64,000 nucleotides of DNA from contig NZ_CP078088.1 in NCBI RefSeq assembly GCF_022701175.1, positions 124,001 to 188,000 on the forward strand, written 5' to 3'. Position 1 is the first letter of the stretch; the number at the start of each line of letters is the position of its first letter. Both the position numbers and the translations under genes were made by a program. Positions 1-10,188 of this stretch are shown in pieces. The notes below the pieces were generated by a model, which ran no database searches, was not told the origin of the DNA, and saw only the letters and a program-made list of their open reading frames with translations. Origin of the DNA: Allobaculum sp. Allo2 (GTDB lineage Bacteria; Bacillota_I; Bacilli_A; Erysipelotrichales; Erysipelotrichaceae).

Positions 1-70
1 CATCGTACAGGAACTGCATCCCATACTCCCGGGATGAGCCCGTTCTCCAGGCAGGATCCTCATTTTTCAC
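1..70 (-). CDS. N-terminal fragment of an unidentified protein, runs off left edge
   Basis: An open frame on the minus strand starts at a GTG at 70 and reads MKNEDPAWRTGSSREYGM and onward to the edge. An AAAGGA-like ribosome binding site lies about nine bases upstream of the GTG. An in-frame ATG at 100 is an alternative start but has no such site. Only about 23 residues are visible, so I do not assign a family. It is divergent from the HIT gene. Confidence 0.35.
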   Translation of the reverse strand, partial: MKNEDPAWRTGSSREYGMQFLYD

Positions 71-409
71 GAAACGGTTTCCTTTCTGTACTACATTCAT
101 ATTTTATGGGATTTGCTGTGTGGGAAACGGATTTCCCGAGGGCTTTGGCCCCCACCGCGGCGGGCAAAACACGGTTTCTGAACCGTTTGTGATGGGGGAA
201 TCATACATTTCTGGTTTGAACAGTGGGCCAATGTGCTACAATTTGAACGGCAGAGCTGCCCACGGCTTTGTCGTTATGTATCGAATATCCGCGATATTCA
301 TACAGTTAGTCCCCTTATGAAGAGTCAGGCCTCCCCTTAGCCTGGCTTTTCACTTGTTCAGTGATATGCCGCACGTTTTCGCGGTCAGGAAAGGAGCTTT
401 GTCTCGTTT
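71..409. other. Intergenic region between divergent genes
   Basis: No convincing gene is present; the open frame at 120-320 has no ribosome binding site and a composition unlike the neighbours. A hairpin with arms at 323-330 and 340-347, followed by TTTT, could be a terminator or leader structure. A weak promoter-like pair (TTGAAC near 217, TACAAT near 236) could drive the HIT gene. The C-rich stretch near 150 resembles part of a T-box core, but the GGTGG half is missing. Confidence 0.4.
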
Positions 410-817
410 ATGGATTGCCTGTTCTGTTCCATTTCTCAAGGAGAGATCCCCTCTTCTACTTTATATGAGGATGAAGATGTCCGCGTGATTCTTGACATCA
501 ATCCGGCTGCTCTCGGCCACGCCCTCGTCATCCCCAAAACGCATGTGCCCTCGCTTCTCGAAGCCGACGATGCGCTGCTCGCCAAAGTCTTTTCCGTTGC
601 CCGTCAGGTCGGCAACCGTCAGATCGAAGTTCTCGGTGCCGACGGCGTCAACATTTTCGCCAACTGCCGCGAAGCCGCCGGTCAGACGATCGACCATTTC
701 CACGTGCATGTCGTTCCGCGCTATGCCGGCAGCCCCGAAAAGGACGTTCTGTCCATTTCGCAGGGCGAACTGGAAAAGCCGGATTTTGAAGCACTCGTCG
801 AAAAGCTTTCCTTTTAA
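410..817 (+). CDS. HIT family nucleotide hydrolase
   Basis: This intact 135-residue protein is a histidine triad (HIT) protein. The C-terminal HFHVHVVPRY carries the HxHxH active site that gives the family its name; members hydrolyse or transfer nucleoside monophosphates from dinucleotides or AMP-conjugates in the cytoplasm. The N-terminal CLFC (residues 3-6) is the usual zinc-associated CxxC of the bacterial branch. The length matches the family. The start at 410 is supported by AGGAAAGGAG upstream. It is one of the minority of genes here without a frameshift, and it converges on recG, separated by a strong bidirectional terminator. The exact substrate cannot be read from sequence. Confidence 0.93.
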   Translation: MDCLFCSISQGEIPSSTLYEDEDVRVILDINPAALGHALVIPKTHVPSLLEADDALLAKVFSVARQVGNRQIEVLGADGVNIFANCREAAGQTIDHFHVHVVPRYAGSPEKDVLSISQGELEKPDFEALVEKLSF

Positions 818-898
818 GGTTCGCCTGCAGTCCAGACTTCGCTTACAGACTTTATTTTGACTTCACTTATTTTGAAGTCTCGCTTTATTGAAAAATCA

Positions 899-962
899 GA
901 AAAGGTGCCGCGATCCGGCTTTCCTGCCTTGCAGGAAAGGCGCTGGATCACGGCACCTTTTG
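899..962. terminator. Bidirectional intrinsic terminator between HIT gene and recG
   Basis: A long imperfect hairpin has AAAAGGTGCCG on one arm and its exact complement on the other, ending in TTTT on both strands. A nested inverted repeat forms the apex. It lies between two convergent genes and can serve both. Confidence 0.85.
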
Positions 963-988
963 TCTGGCTTGAAGCGGTCTTGTCTGGA

Positions 989-2970
989 TCAGTCGAGATA
1001 GGCGCTTTTCGCGTTGGCTTTTTCGATCGCGCGAAGCATGTTGTGATTTTGCATATCTTCAGGATGATCAAGAATTTCCTGCGCGTCGCGCGCGCAGATT
1101 TCCATCATTTTCAGATCCGTGCTGGCATCGCCCAGAATGAACGCCGGCAGTCCCGACTGGCGGGTTCCTAACAAGTCGCCCGGACCGCGCAGCTGCAGAT
1201 CGAGTCTGGCCAGTTCGAACCCGTCATCGATGCGCTCCAGAGCGGAAAGCCGTTCTCTGGCCTGCGGCGTTTTGGACGAACTCAGCAGATAACATTCCCC
1301 CTGCAGCGTGCCTCTCGCGCAGCGGCCGCGCAGCTGATGCAAAGTGGAAAGGCCGAAGCGATGCGCATCGTAAATGACCATCATCGTCGCGTTGGACACG
1401 TCGATGCCGACTTCAATAACTGTCGTGGAGACAAGAATCTGAATTTCGCCAGCCGCAAAGGCAGCCATGACGCCTTCTTTCTGTTCGGCTTTCATCTTTC
1501 CATGAAGCAGACCGATCGTGCAGCGGTCTTTCAGAACCGAAGACATGCCTTCGTAAATCGACTCTGCGCTGTGCAGATCCATTTCTTCGCAGTCTTCGAC
1601 AGCCGGCGTCACCACGTAAACCTGCCGGCCTTCCTTTTCGATGCCTTCCAGAATACGGCCAAGTACCGGTTTCATGGATGAACTGTAAAGGCGCGTGTGA
1701 GCACCGGCTTGCGGCCGGGCGGCTTGGTCTTAATTGTCGAAAGATCGATATCGCCGTACAAAAGTGGGCCGCGGTACGCGGAATCGGCGTCGCGCTTAAC
1801 AGAAGCACGTCGGCTTCGACGCCTTTTTCGATAAGAGCCCGGCGCTGCCGGACGCCGAAGCGATGCTGCTCATCCGCAATGACAAGACCCAGGGATTCAA
1901 ATTCGACCCCTTCCTGAAAGAGCGCGTGCGTGCCGACCACGACGGAAATTTTCCCGTCTTTCAGATCCTTGAGAATCTTTTTCTTTTCCCGGACTTTCAG
2001 AGAGCCGCAGTACAGTCCGGCTTCAATGCCCATCGACTGCAGGGTGGACAGATGCTGGCGGGCAAGCAGTTCCGTCGGCGCCAGCAGCGCCGCCTGCTTG
2101 CCGGAAAGCGCACATGCGTACAGGCTGAGCGCGGCAACCACGGTTTTTCCGCAGCCGACATCGCCCTGCACCAGACGGTACATGACCCGGTCCCGTCCCA
2201 GATCCGAAAGAATTTCGTTTAGAACGGTGCTCTGATCTTTGCTGAGAACAAAGGGCAGGGCGTCGATTTTTTCCTGTATGAGCGAATGATCAAAAATGCG
2301 GCCCGTTTTTTCGGCCGTTCAGCCTGGGCCAGTCTGGCCGCGTGAAAGCACAGAAACTCTTCGTACTTCAAAGCCCGTACGCCCTGCGCCAGCTCGGCTT
2401 CATCTTTTGGCCGGTGCACCATGGCCAGCGCCAGTTTTAAGGACGGCAGACGGTACTTTTCGCGCAGACGCTGCGGGATGCGGTCGTCAATCTGATCCGC
2501 ATACGGCAAAGCCTTTTTCATCAGCCGGATCATCGTATCGCGCCGCGTTTTTACGGGAAGCGAATAGACAGGATACAGCTGCAGGCCCTCTTCCAGACTT
2601 TGAAAGCTGGTCCACGTCGCCCGCACTTTATGCTCTCTGGTCCACGTGCCGCAGACGGTAATCGTCTTGCCGGGCGGAAACTGGGGATAGTAGCCCTGAA
2701 AAAAACGGAGACATCGATTTGCTGTCCCCAGGCCGAAACGAAAAAGCGGACAACGCCCTTTTTCATGCCGGTCATATGCGGATTTTCACTGCGCAAAATC
2801 TCGCCGCAAAACAGAACTTCTTCTCCTTCCTGCCACTGTTCGATGGGCAGAATCGGGATATAGCGAATCGGATACGTCTGTAAAAGTTCTTCCAGACTGC
2901 CGATCTTCTTTCGCTCCAGAAAGCTTTTCTGCGTCGGACTGAGCCGGAGCAGCTCCAGACCCGTACTCAT
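989..2970 (-). CDS. recG: ATP-dependent DNA helicase RecG (frameshifted in assembly)
   Basis: The span encodes a RecG-like helicase, which remodels stalled replication forks and Holliday junctions. Visible motifs are GDVGCGKT (Walker A), DEQHRFG (motif II, DEQH) and SATPIPRT (motif III), followed by the usual C-terminal helicase region. About 660 residues is normal for RecG. The reading frame changes four times, near 2700, 2308, 1758 and 1690; each is repaired by one extra base in a homopolymer (T7, A6, T4 and T3 in the coding strand), giving continuous RecG-like protein. I chose the start MSTGLELLRL at 2970, which overlaps the stop of the upstream membrane protein gene and implies cotranscription. 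Identity is firm; intactness in the real genome is likely but unproven. Confidence 0.9.
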
Positions 2971-3821
2971 TTGCGATCCCCTTTGCGCGAACACCGCGGT
3001 TTCCCGTTTTTCGAACTATCCGCTCCAGTGTCTGACTCGCTCAGTTTTCCCTGCCACGCCAGAACGTACGCCGACAAAATCACCACCGCGACAAACTGCA
3101 CACCATAGCCGATCCATAAAGCCGGGGGCAGAGATCCGTTCTGGGCAAAGAGAAGAAGCAGGAGCGAGCAGCCCGGCTCGCCAAGCGAAACGAGCGTCGC
3201 AAACAGACGGGCGAACGCCCCGGTCGATACGGTGCAGAGCGGTCCGCCTAAAAACAGATCGGCAAGCCACAGAAGCAGAAACAGGGCCAGCCAGACGCTG
3301 ATCCGTTTCGCAGGCGCCTTCTGAAACAGCGTTGCCATCGTCGAAAACAGATCGCTCCAGCTTTTTGCTCCCGTATACACCGCCTGAAAAAGACGATCAA
3401 GCCAGGCAGCACAAAGAAGATGGCCAGAATGCCCAGGACGTTGCCGAAGCCTTCCACGATCGGCGAAGCGGCATAGCTGAGCGGTTCCAGAACAAACGAA
3501 ACGAGCCACGCCACAAAAAGCGAACCGAGTCCGGCCCGGCCAAGACTTCGCCCGGAATATGCGCCTTCTTTTTCCCCCAGATCCAGACGCATACGCCATA
3601 CAGACCGATGCCATATCCCGTAAGCAGAAGAATTCGCAGCAGCGTCGCCATCATCCCGGAAAGTGCAAGCGTACCCAGAAAAAGCTGGGTATAGGCCAGC
3701 CCATAAATAAGCGAGAGGGCGGACAGCGCCACAATTGGGCCGATCAGCGTACGAAAAGAAACAGAAGGCAGTCCTTTTTCCCGGACGATTTAAATTGTGA
3801 ATTTGGAAAAGAATGTTTCAT
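2967..3821 (-). CDS. Polytopic membrane protein of unknown function (frameshifted)
   Basis: About 285 residues contain several hydrophobic segments (for example SLIYGLAYTQLFLGTLAL, WLALFLLLWLADLF and VQFVAVVILSAYVLA), so this is an integral membrane protein, possibly with five or six spans. The start at 3821 (MKHSFPNSQF) follows a clear AGGAGGAG. Frame changes near 3770, near 3500 and near 3400 break it, and the first is repaired by one extra A. The gene stop overlaps the recG start, so the two form a translationally coupled pair. I see no family motif; a YIP1-like or permease-like role is possible but unsupported. Confidence 0.6.
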
Positions 3822-3986
3822 AAATACTCCTCCTGTCTCTTTCGGTACCCCTGCAAGACGACCAAATCTCTGGCTGCAGATCTGGCCATGCCGTTTTGGA
3901 AAACGGGAATGCGCTCCCTGGGTTTTACGGGATTTGAATCGCAGGACGTTTTCGCCAGTCGCTATATTTTCAATTTCGTCCGAATT

Positions 3987-5358
3987 TCAGTCGATCTTCG
4001 AATCTGTGTTTTCCGGCTCTGCAGGTTCAGCTTCCTCTGCCTGTAGCGGCTCCGCATCCTGGTCAGATGTCACGCGTTCGCTGGCCTGTTCGGCGCTGAT
4101 CTCTTCCCATTCCCCTTTTTCCGGTTCGATTTCTTCGGGCTCTTCTTGTACAGGGCGAGCGGCAAAGAAACTGCGCAGGAACGTGCCAAAGCGGCCGGAT
4201 TTGCGCGGGCGATCCGGGGAAAGACGATCCGCGCTTTCTTTCGCCTGCTGCTCAAGACGCGTCTGTGTCTTTTCCATACTTTCTTCTTCCGAACTTTCTT
4301 CTTCCGAACTTTCTTCTTCCGAATCCATACGTTCTTTGGGAAGTTCTTCAACGGTCTCGATCTCTTCGATCGAAGAAACGGTTTCAATCGGCTGGGCGCT
4401 CTCACTTGTCTGCGGCTGTTTTTCTGCCGGCGTGTCTTCGCCTGCCGGCTCAGCTTGCTCCATCATGCCTTCAGATGCGGTTTCTGCCTCCGTCGTCTCG
4501 TCTTCAGAGCGTTCTTCGAGAGAAGCCTCTTCTGCTCTGGCCGGCTCTTCTTTCCAGCCGGCGCTGATCCAGATGCCTTGCCCGTTGGGCAGATGGCCTA
4601 AACTCGGCGCTCCAAAAAGGAAAGCGGCTGATCGCAGTACGCCTGAAGAATTTCACCCATTGCCTTCCAGGCGTCTTCCGTATTTTCAAACTGTTTTTCC
4701 AGACGGTTAAAGCGGCCGAAAATGACGCCGCGCAAATCGGTGAACAGTCCGGTCTGCGCCATCTGCGCACACATCGATTCGAAGCTGTACAAATCCGCGG
4801 AAGACGATTCGAGAAGCAGATAGGAATCTTCCAGAGCGGGCATTCTTCCGGTTCCCGCCAGCTTGAGCAGGCAGCGCATGTTGCCTCCGTAAATGCGCGC
4901 GTGGCGCGGGAAATAATCCTGACTGAGCTCCATCAGATCAAAGCTGGCCCGGCCGCTTTCAATAATGTCCACCGCCTGCTTCATGTTTTCCTGCTGCCAC
5001 AGCCCAAAGAGCAGCGCTTTTTATGCGCGCACGTCGACAGGGCGTTGACGATGCAGGTACCGTCCGAAAATGCGGCATAGTAGGCATCCGATTTACGATA
5101 GGCGTCGTAATCCAGCCAGGGCAGTACGGTATTGGCGAGATTGCCGCCGGAAAGATCAAAAATCCAGGAATAGCGCATGGAGCGCAGCGCCTGATTAAAC
5201 TCTTCCGCTTTTTCCTGCGCCGAAAGAGGCTCCATGGCCGAACGGGCCAGTTCGGCTTCGATGCCAGCGTCCTGCAGCGCCCGCACAAAGCTTTGCGAAA
5301 ACTGGGGATTATTTATGGGATCGCTCAGGGCGCAAAGCAGTACTCGATTTTCAGTCAT
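3987..5358 (-). CDS. S66 family peptidase (LD-carboxypeptidase-like) with long acidic C-terminal tail
   Basis: The first ~270 residues match the S66 serine peptidase family, whose members cleave L,D-peptide bonds (muropeptide recycling, or microcin self-immunity for MccF types). Seen are the AAFSDGT serine motif, the IYGGNMRCLLKLAGT segment and a late SLGH histidine. Frame changes near 5022 and 4608 are both repaired by one added base in an A or T run. After the catalytic domain the frame continues for about 190 residues of Glu/Ser/Pro-rich sequence with a 15-bp repeat encoding EESSE three times (about 4278-4322), plus a short basic-hydrophobic patch GRFGTFLRSFFAARP. The tail is unusual for S66. 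The start at 5358 has AAGGAGG upstream. Confidence 0.8.
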
Positions 5359-5464
5359 AAGGGCCTCCTTGCCGCAGCGCGCGGCTTTTATCCTAATATT
5401 GTAAACGATCCGTCAAAGCCTGCCAAAACGCATCTCAGTCTCATCCATTTGACCGGTACTCCGC

Positions 5465-5520
5465 GCAGGACAGGACTTTCTTTTTCTTTTAAGCAGGACA
5501 GGACTTTCTTTTTCTTTTAA
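5465..5520. repeat. Perfect 28-bp tandem duplication
   Basis: The 28-bp unit at 5465-5492, beginning GCAGGACAGGACTTTC, is repeated exactly at 5493-5520. It lies in the non-coding gap (5359-5601) between the divergent S66 and cyclophilin genes and may alter promoter spacing. Confidence 0.9.
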
Positions 5521-5601
5521 AAGGAAAAGCGGCTCGTTCTTCTCCTGAACGATTTTCCGTATAAAATAAAACCGACACAGCCGAAGGCTTGGGAGGTACT
5601 T

Positions 5602-6087
5602 ATGGCAAAACACTTTACCATCACCATGAAAAATGGCGACATCATCAAGGGCGAGCTCTATCCGGACAAAGCGCCGAAAACCGTCGAAAACTTCGAAAAG
5701 CTCGCCAACGAAGGCTTTTATGACGGCCTGATTTTCCACCGCGTCATTCCGGGCTTCATGATTCAGGGCGGCGACCCGAAAGGCAACGGAACCGGCGGCC
5801 CCGGCTATTCCATTCACGGCGAATTCAAAGCCAACGGTTTCCCGCAAAACGACATCAAGCACACCCGCGGCGTTCTCTCCATGGCCCGTGCCGCCAGTCC
5901 AGACTCGGCCGGCAGCCAGTTCTTCATCATGCACGCCGATGCTCCGCATCTCGATGGACAGTATGCGGCGTTCGGTAAAGTAACCGAAGGCATGGAAGGC
6001 GTAAACAAAGTCGCCATGACCCGCACCGATTTCCTCGACAAACCCGTCGAAGATCAGGTCATTCAGTCCATCCGCGTCACTGACTAG
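5602..6087 (+). CDS. Peptidyl-prolyl cis-trans isomerase, cyclophilin type
   Basis: This intact 161-residue protein is a cytoplasmic cyclophilin that catalyses proline isomerisation during protein folding. Characteristic segments are [31 protein letters not shown] and the late AFGKVTEGM. The first contains the catalytic arginine and the last two line the proline pocket. No signal peptide is present. The start at 5602 follows GGGAGG with good spacing. It appears to be monocistronic; no terminator is obvious directly after the stop, but a hairpin at 6197-6238 could serve. Confidence 0.95.
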   Translation: MAKHFTITMKNGDIIKGELYPDKAPKTVENFEKLANEGFYDGLIFHRVIPGFMIQGGDPKGNGTGGPGYSIHGEFKANGFPQNDIKHTRGVLSMARAASPDSAGSQFFIMHADAPHLDGQYAAFGKVTEGMEGVNKVAMTRTDFLDKPVEDQVIQSIRVTD

Positions 6088-6196
6088 CTGACACATAGGA
6101 ACGACAATACATATAAATAGAGGCGGTAGCGAATATTTTAATTCACGTAGCCTTTCCCTATTGGATACAGTCCGGTCTTTGCCAGTTCTTTTGGAT

Positions 6197-6238
6197 AAAA
6201 GGCGGTATCTACTTTATCTAAAGTCGATACCGCCTTTC
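6197..6238. terminator. Bidirectional hairpin terminator
   Basis: AAAAGGCGGTATC and its complement flank a 15-base loop, with T or A runs on both sides. It lies after the cyclophilin gene on one strand and right after the relic transposase on the other. Confidence 0.7.
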
Positions 6239-6768
6239 AGTTTTATGCCGCTTTGTAGCTGCACTTTTTGTTTTGCTTTCTCGTATAACTTTCTTCATTT
6301 GTCTGGTGGTGGGGAAAGTTTTGTTCAGGTCTAATGAGATTAATTCAGCCAGGCTTCGAGTGAGTTCTGTTGGCTCATACGCATAACTGTATCCTTGGCC
6401 AGACAGGTCGTAATAGTTGAATGATCGTAATGAAGATATGATTTCGCAACAGGTAAATTTATTATCCAGCTTCTTCTCTAGAATTCGAAAAACCATTAAT
6501 GCCATGTAACAGATCAGGAAGCGGACTTTAACTCTCTCGTCTTTTGAAGATACACAGGGCGTGCATCGAAATACGTCTTCATAATTCGAAAGCAGTCTTC
6601 AATTTTCCAGCGCTGCGAACATACCTTGAGAATTTCGGATTCTTCCCACTCCAGGGCAGTAGCAACGCAATAATATCCGTCGTATTTCTCTTCTTTTTCG
6701 ATTTTTTCAGTATCGATTTCGATAATTACGCCATTGGCCACTGTTCGTAGTGAAATAGAGATGTACAT
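6218..6768 (-). pseudogene. Transposase relic, IS1634/IS4-like C-terminal part
   Basis: Two abutting frames encode the C-terminal third of a DDE transposase. The signature is CSQRWKIEDCFRIMKTYFDARPVY, split here as CSQRWKIEDCFRIM then KTYFDARPVY, which resembles the glutamate (YREK-like) region of IS1634-type transposases, followed by a typical tail ending in KRHKTERRYRL. A frameshift lies near 6510. The N-terminal two thirds, with both catalytic Asp residues, is missing; upstream sequence up to about 7045 is AT-rich, has stops in all frames and may be the element's other end. I could not find convincing terminal inverted repeats. This is a decayed, internally deleted element, and here decay seems real rather than a base-calling artefact. 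Confidence 0.65.
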
Positions 6769-7069
6769 AAATGGTGAAATACAAGTTAACAGTTTTGGTG
6801 CTGTTAATTACCATTATGGACGTCTCTATTTTTACATTTCTGGTGATCCAGTTAATTTCTGGGATAAATATTTCCAGATCCATTACTCAGTGAAACTGAA
6901 TCAGGCGGATTGTTTTTCTCCCGATTTCAAATCATTTGTTGTGATAGAAAAAAAGAAACCAGCCTTCCTTAACGTCAACCTTATACAAATTCTGTCTTAT
7001 AGAGGGAAGAAGAGAGGCTTTTGTTACAATGGCAATTCATAATTGGCCTGTTTTCAGTGCGTTTTCTGT
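6769..7069. other. AT-rich non-coding stretch, probable end of the IS relic
   Basis: No supported gene. The minus strand shows stops in all frames just upstream of the relic. The sequence is clearly richer in A+T than the flanking ATPase and cyclophilin genes, which fits leftover insertion-sequence DNA. An open frame on the plus strand (6734-7042) is antisense to the relic at its start and has no protein-like character. Confidence 0.4.
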
Positions 7070-9465
7070 TTAGCAATCCCTGTCTTCTTCACACGCGTAT
7101 TCCCGGGCCAGAATCTGCTTTTCTTCCTTCAGAAAGGAAGGCAGAAACCGGGCGTACAGATGGTTCCAGTCGGCTTTCTGCAAAAGCGAAAGCACAAACA
7201 GCTCGCCAAGGGCGATGGCGCCGGCCGCAATCAGCTGCATCGGATTCAGTGCGGCCAGCGAAAACAGAGACGGCACGAAAACCATGACCCCAGCATAGCC
7301 GGCTGCACACAGCGTAATCACCAGCAGACGCACGAGCGAAAGCGGACGGCAGATCCAGTAAAGAACGCCGATCGCGTTGACCGAAGCGAGAATGGTGCAG
7401 ATCGTCTGGTACGCCGCCTGATCCATAGGAATCCATTGCGTGACATATAAAATGTAGGCCGTCGCAATCGACAGGCAGACGCTCAGCGCGCCGGGCGTGG
7501 CGCGCGAAAGCACGCTGACCAGGAAGTTGCCCTGTATGCGTTTCGTATCGTTTTCAAAAGTAAGAATGAACGCCGGAATGCCTGTGCCTAAAGAGGAAAC
7601 GAGCGTCAGCTGAATCGGGATGAACGGATAGGAACGCATCCACAGCACCGTCAGCACGCACAGAATAAAGGAGAAAATCGTCTTGACCAGAAACAGCGAC
7701 GCCGTGCGCTGAATGTTATTGACGACGCGACGGCCTTCGAGCACGATGCGCGGCAAAACCGAAAACTGGTTGTTGAGCAGCACAAAGGAAGAAACCGCCA
7801 GCGCGGCCTGCGCGCCGCTGCCCATGGCGATGGAACAGTCCGCCTGCTTGAGCGCCATGACGTCATTGACGCCATCGCCCGTCATGCCGACGGTATGCCC
7901 CTGCTTCTGCAAGGCTTCGACCATCAATTTTTCTGCACCGGACTGACGCGGCCGAAAATCGAATAAGCAGAGACCACGTCTTCAATCTGATCGTCTGAGA
8001 CGTTTTGCATGTCGATCGTCTTTCCCTTTACGCCAGCCCGGCCGGCAATCGCCTGCACGGTCTGCGCCATGTCGCCGGAAATGACTTTAATCGACACATC
8101 CTGCGTACGGAAGTAATCGAGAATCTGCGGGGCATCCGGGCGAAGTTCGTCTTCGATTAAAATCAGACCGCAAAGGGTATAGTCCCCTTTTTTAGAGCAG
8201 ACAGTTCGGGTCCTTTGGCAAAGGCGAGAACGCGCAGCCCTCTGGCGGCATAGTCTTCGATCTGATCGAGCACGGCCGGATCGGGATGAGCAAACAGAAA
8301 GGTGTAGGCGCCAATCAGGTACGTCTGATCGCCAAAGACAGCGCCGGAACATTTGGCTGTGGACGAAAACGGAAACGTCCGGGCCGCTTTCTGGCGGGAA
8401 TGCCAGTCCTGCAAAGCCGTCCGCAGCGCCTTGGCCGTCACATTGTCATCGCCAAGCGATCCAAACAGATCCGCCAGATCCTGTTTCAGCTGTTCCTGCG
8501 TTTCCTCTCCCTGAGGAAGAAACGCCTGCACGTGCATGTTGCCGCTGGTAATCGTTCCGGTTTTATCGAGGCAGAGCGTATCGACGCGCGCCAGACTTTC
8601 GACCGAATACAGATCGTGAATGAGCACGGCCTGTCTGGCCATCTTGACCGAAGCCGCCGCCAGAGCGGTCGACGTTAAAATCATCAGCCCTTCCGGGATC
8701 ATGCCGATGACCGACGCGCACGTATTCAGAATGGCCGAATTGAGCGGCAGCCGGGTGTAGAAAAACAGTTTGAGAAAGAGAAGAACGCCGGCAGGAACGA
8801 GCATGAGCGTGCAGAACTTGATCAGCATATCCAGCATTTCCTGCAGCTGGGACACTCTTTCCTTATCCTTGCGCGCATCGTGCAAAATCGAGGCCATGTA
8901 CTGATCGTCGCCGACCGCGATAGCCTGCACAAGCACGCTGCCGCTGACCAGGAAGCAGCCGCCGTACAAATCCTGACCGGCGCTTCGATCGAGCGCGTCG
9001 GATTCGCCGGTGAGCAGCGATTCGTTCACCTGGCAGAACCCTTCGCGAATGCGGCAGTCGCACGGAATCTGCGCGCCGCTCGAAAGACGGAGGATATCGT
9101 TCTGCACGATCTGATCCACCGGAAGCGGCTCCCATTTCCCATCGCGCAAAACGGAATACGTCTGTTGATGAATGAGCGCGAGCTTATTGAGCGTGCGGCG
9201 CGAGCGGATTTTCTGAATCAGACCGATCAGCGTATTGGAAATCACCACAACCATGAACAGCAGGTTGCGATAGCTGCCCGTCAGAATAATCAGGCCCGCG
9301 AGAATGTAGTTGACGATATTAAAAAGATAAAAACTGAGAAAGCATCAGTTCGCCCGTACTTTCCTGATGGCGGTTTTCCATCGTGTTCGGTTTGGCCTTA
9401 GATGCCTGCGCGGCAGACAGACCTTGAGTAAGGGAAGTTGGCGAATCGTATTTGAGTGGCGTCAT
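7070..9465 (-). CDS. Cation-transporting P-type ATPase, CtpE-like (frameshifted)
   Basis: An approximately 800-residue E1-E2 ATPase. Motifs: LLTGES (actuator), CLDKTGT (phosphorylated Asp) and MTGDGVNDVMALKQADCSIA (hinge). The sequence after the hinge, with VVNNIQRTASLFLVKTIFS, resembles the CtpE/YoaB branch, for which calcium uptake has been shown in mycobacteria; the ion here is an inference. The CPC metal-site motif of heavy-metal ATPases is absent. The frame changes near 9345, 8195 and 7930 and each is fixed by one extra base in a homopolymer. I chose MTPLKYDSPTSLTQGLS at 9465 as start, giving an N-terminal cytoplasmic region that resembles the cation-ATPase N domain. It is divergent from the GntR operon. 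Confidence 0.85.
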
Positions 9466-9677
9466 ACCCGTATTGTAGAAAAGGAATCGAAACCGATCAA
9501 AAACGACGTCTGAACATTTCCTTAATGTCTGGGGTACTTCTCTTACCGCCCTGCAAGATTCCGGAATATGTAGCAAAGAAGATGTCTGATTCTGCTTTTG
9601 CCTCCAGCAGAAAGGACAAGCCCCTTTCTCCCAAAACGCAGAAAGGAGCTGAGGGCCGAGAGCGCCGACTCGAACGT

Positions 9678-9712
9678 CTCGAAAATGTGTTTGTACTCGA
9701 AAATGTGTTTGT
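9678..9712. repeat. 17-bp direct repeat upstream of the GntR operon
   Basis: CTCGAAAATGTGTTTGT occurs at 9678-9694 and again at 9696-9712, one base apart. It sits just upstream of the predicted operon promoter. It could be a regulator binding site or slippage; nothing more can be said. Confidence 0.75.
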
Positions 9713-9726
9713 GCTGTTATATTGTG

Positions 9727-9756
9727 TTTACTTCAACTGTTTAACTGTTCTATACT
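9727..9756 (+). promoter_or_regulatory. Predicted promoter of the GntR/ABC operon
   Basis: TTTACT at 9727-9732 and TATACT at 9751-9756 are separated by 18 bases, a plausible sigma-A promoter. The ATG of the regulator is about 50 bases downstream, leaving room for a normal leader. Confidence 0.5.
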
Positions 9757-9807
9757 GTTTACGCAAGGAATCCAGACCGGACAGGGATTCCGGAAAGGAC
9801 ACGGCTT

Positions 9808-10188
9808 ATGCTTTTGCAAATACTTCCCTCTTCCATGACGCCGATCTACGAACAGATCGCCGATCAGATCCGTCTGCAGATCAAGGAGCAGAAATTAGCA
9901 CCGCTCGAACTGCTTCCTTCCATTCGGGCCATCGCCCGCGAATACCACATCTCCGCGCTGACCGTGAAAAAGGCGTACGACCTTCTCGAAACGGAAGGCT
10001 TTGTCAAAACGGTTCAGGGCAAAGGCACGTTCGTCGAGAAAATCTCGGGAAACGTGATCCAGGAAGAAATGCAGAAGCAGGTAGAAGACGCCTTTGAAGC
10101 CGCCATTCAAAAAGCTTTGCGAATGAATTTTTCCAAAGAACAGATTCTCGAAATCGTTCATCTGCTTCTGGAAGGAGACCTCTCATGA
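9808..10188 (+). CDS. GntR family transcriptional regulator, YtrA type
   Basis: This short 126-residue regulator has a winged helix-turn-helix at residues ~10-75 (LPSIRAIAREYHISALTVKKAYDLLE is the core, with the wing GKGTFVEKI) and only a short helical tail, as in the YtrA subfamily. These usually repress adjacent ABC transporter genes in response to cell-envelope stress. An AAAGGA site precedes the ATG. Its stop overlaps the ATPase start by four bases (ATGA), so the three genes form one operon and the regulator probably controls itself. The inducer cannot be predicted. Confidence 0.9.
   Translation: MLLQILPSSMTPIYEQIADQIRLQIKEQKLAPLELLPSIRAIAREYHISALTVKKAYDLLETEGFVKTVQGKGTFVEKISGNVIQEEMQKQVEDAFEAAIQKALRMNFSKEQILEIVHLLLEGDLS

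Noticed and set aside
140-170. C-rich ACCGCGG stretch resembling a T-box core
   Set aside because: The preceding GGTGG half and an antiterminator are missing.
120-320. Open frame of 66 codons upstream of the HIT gene
   Set aside because: No ribosome site, unusual composition, and it lies in a normal intergenic region.
989-2970. recG as a true pseudogene
   Set aside because: All four breaks are one-base homopolymer losses, the same pattern as in many other genes of the window.
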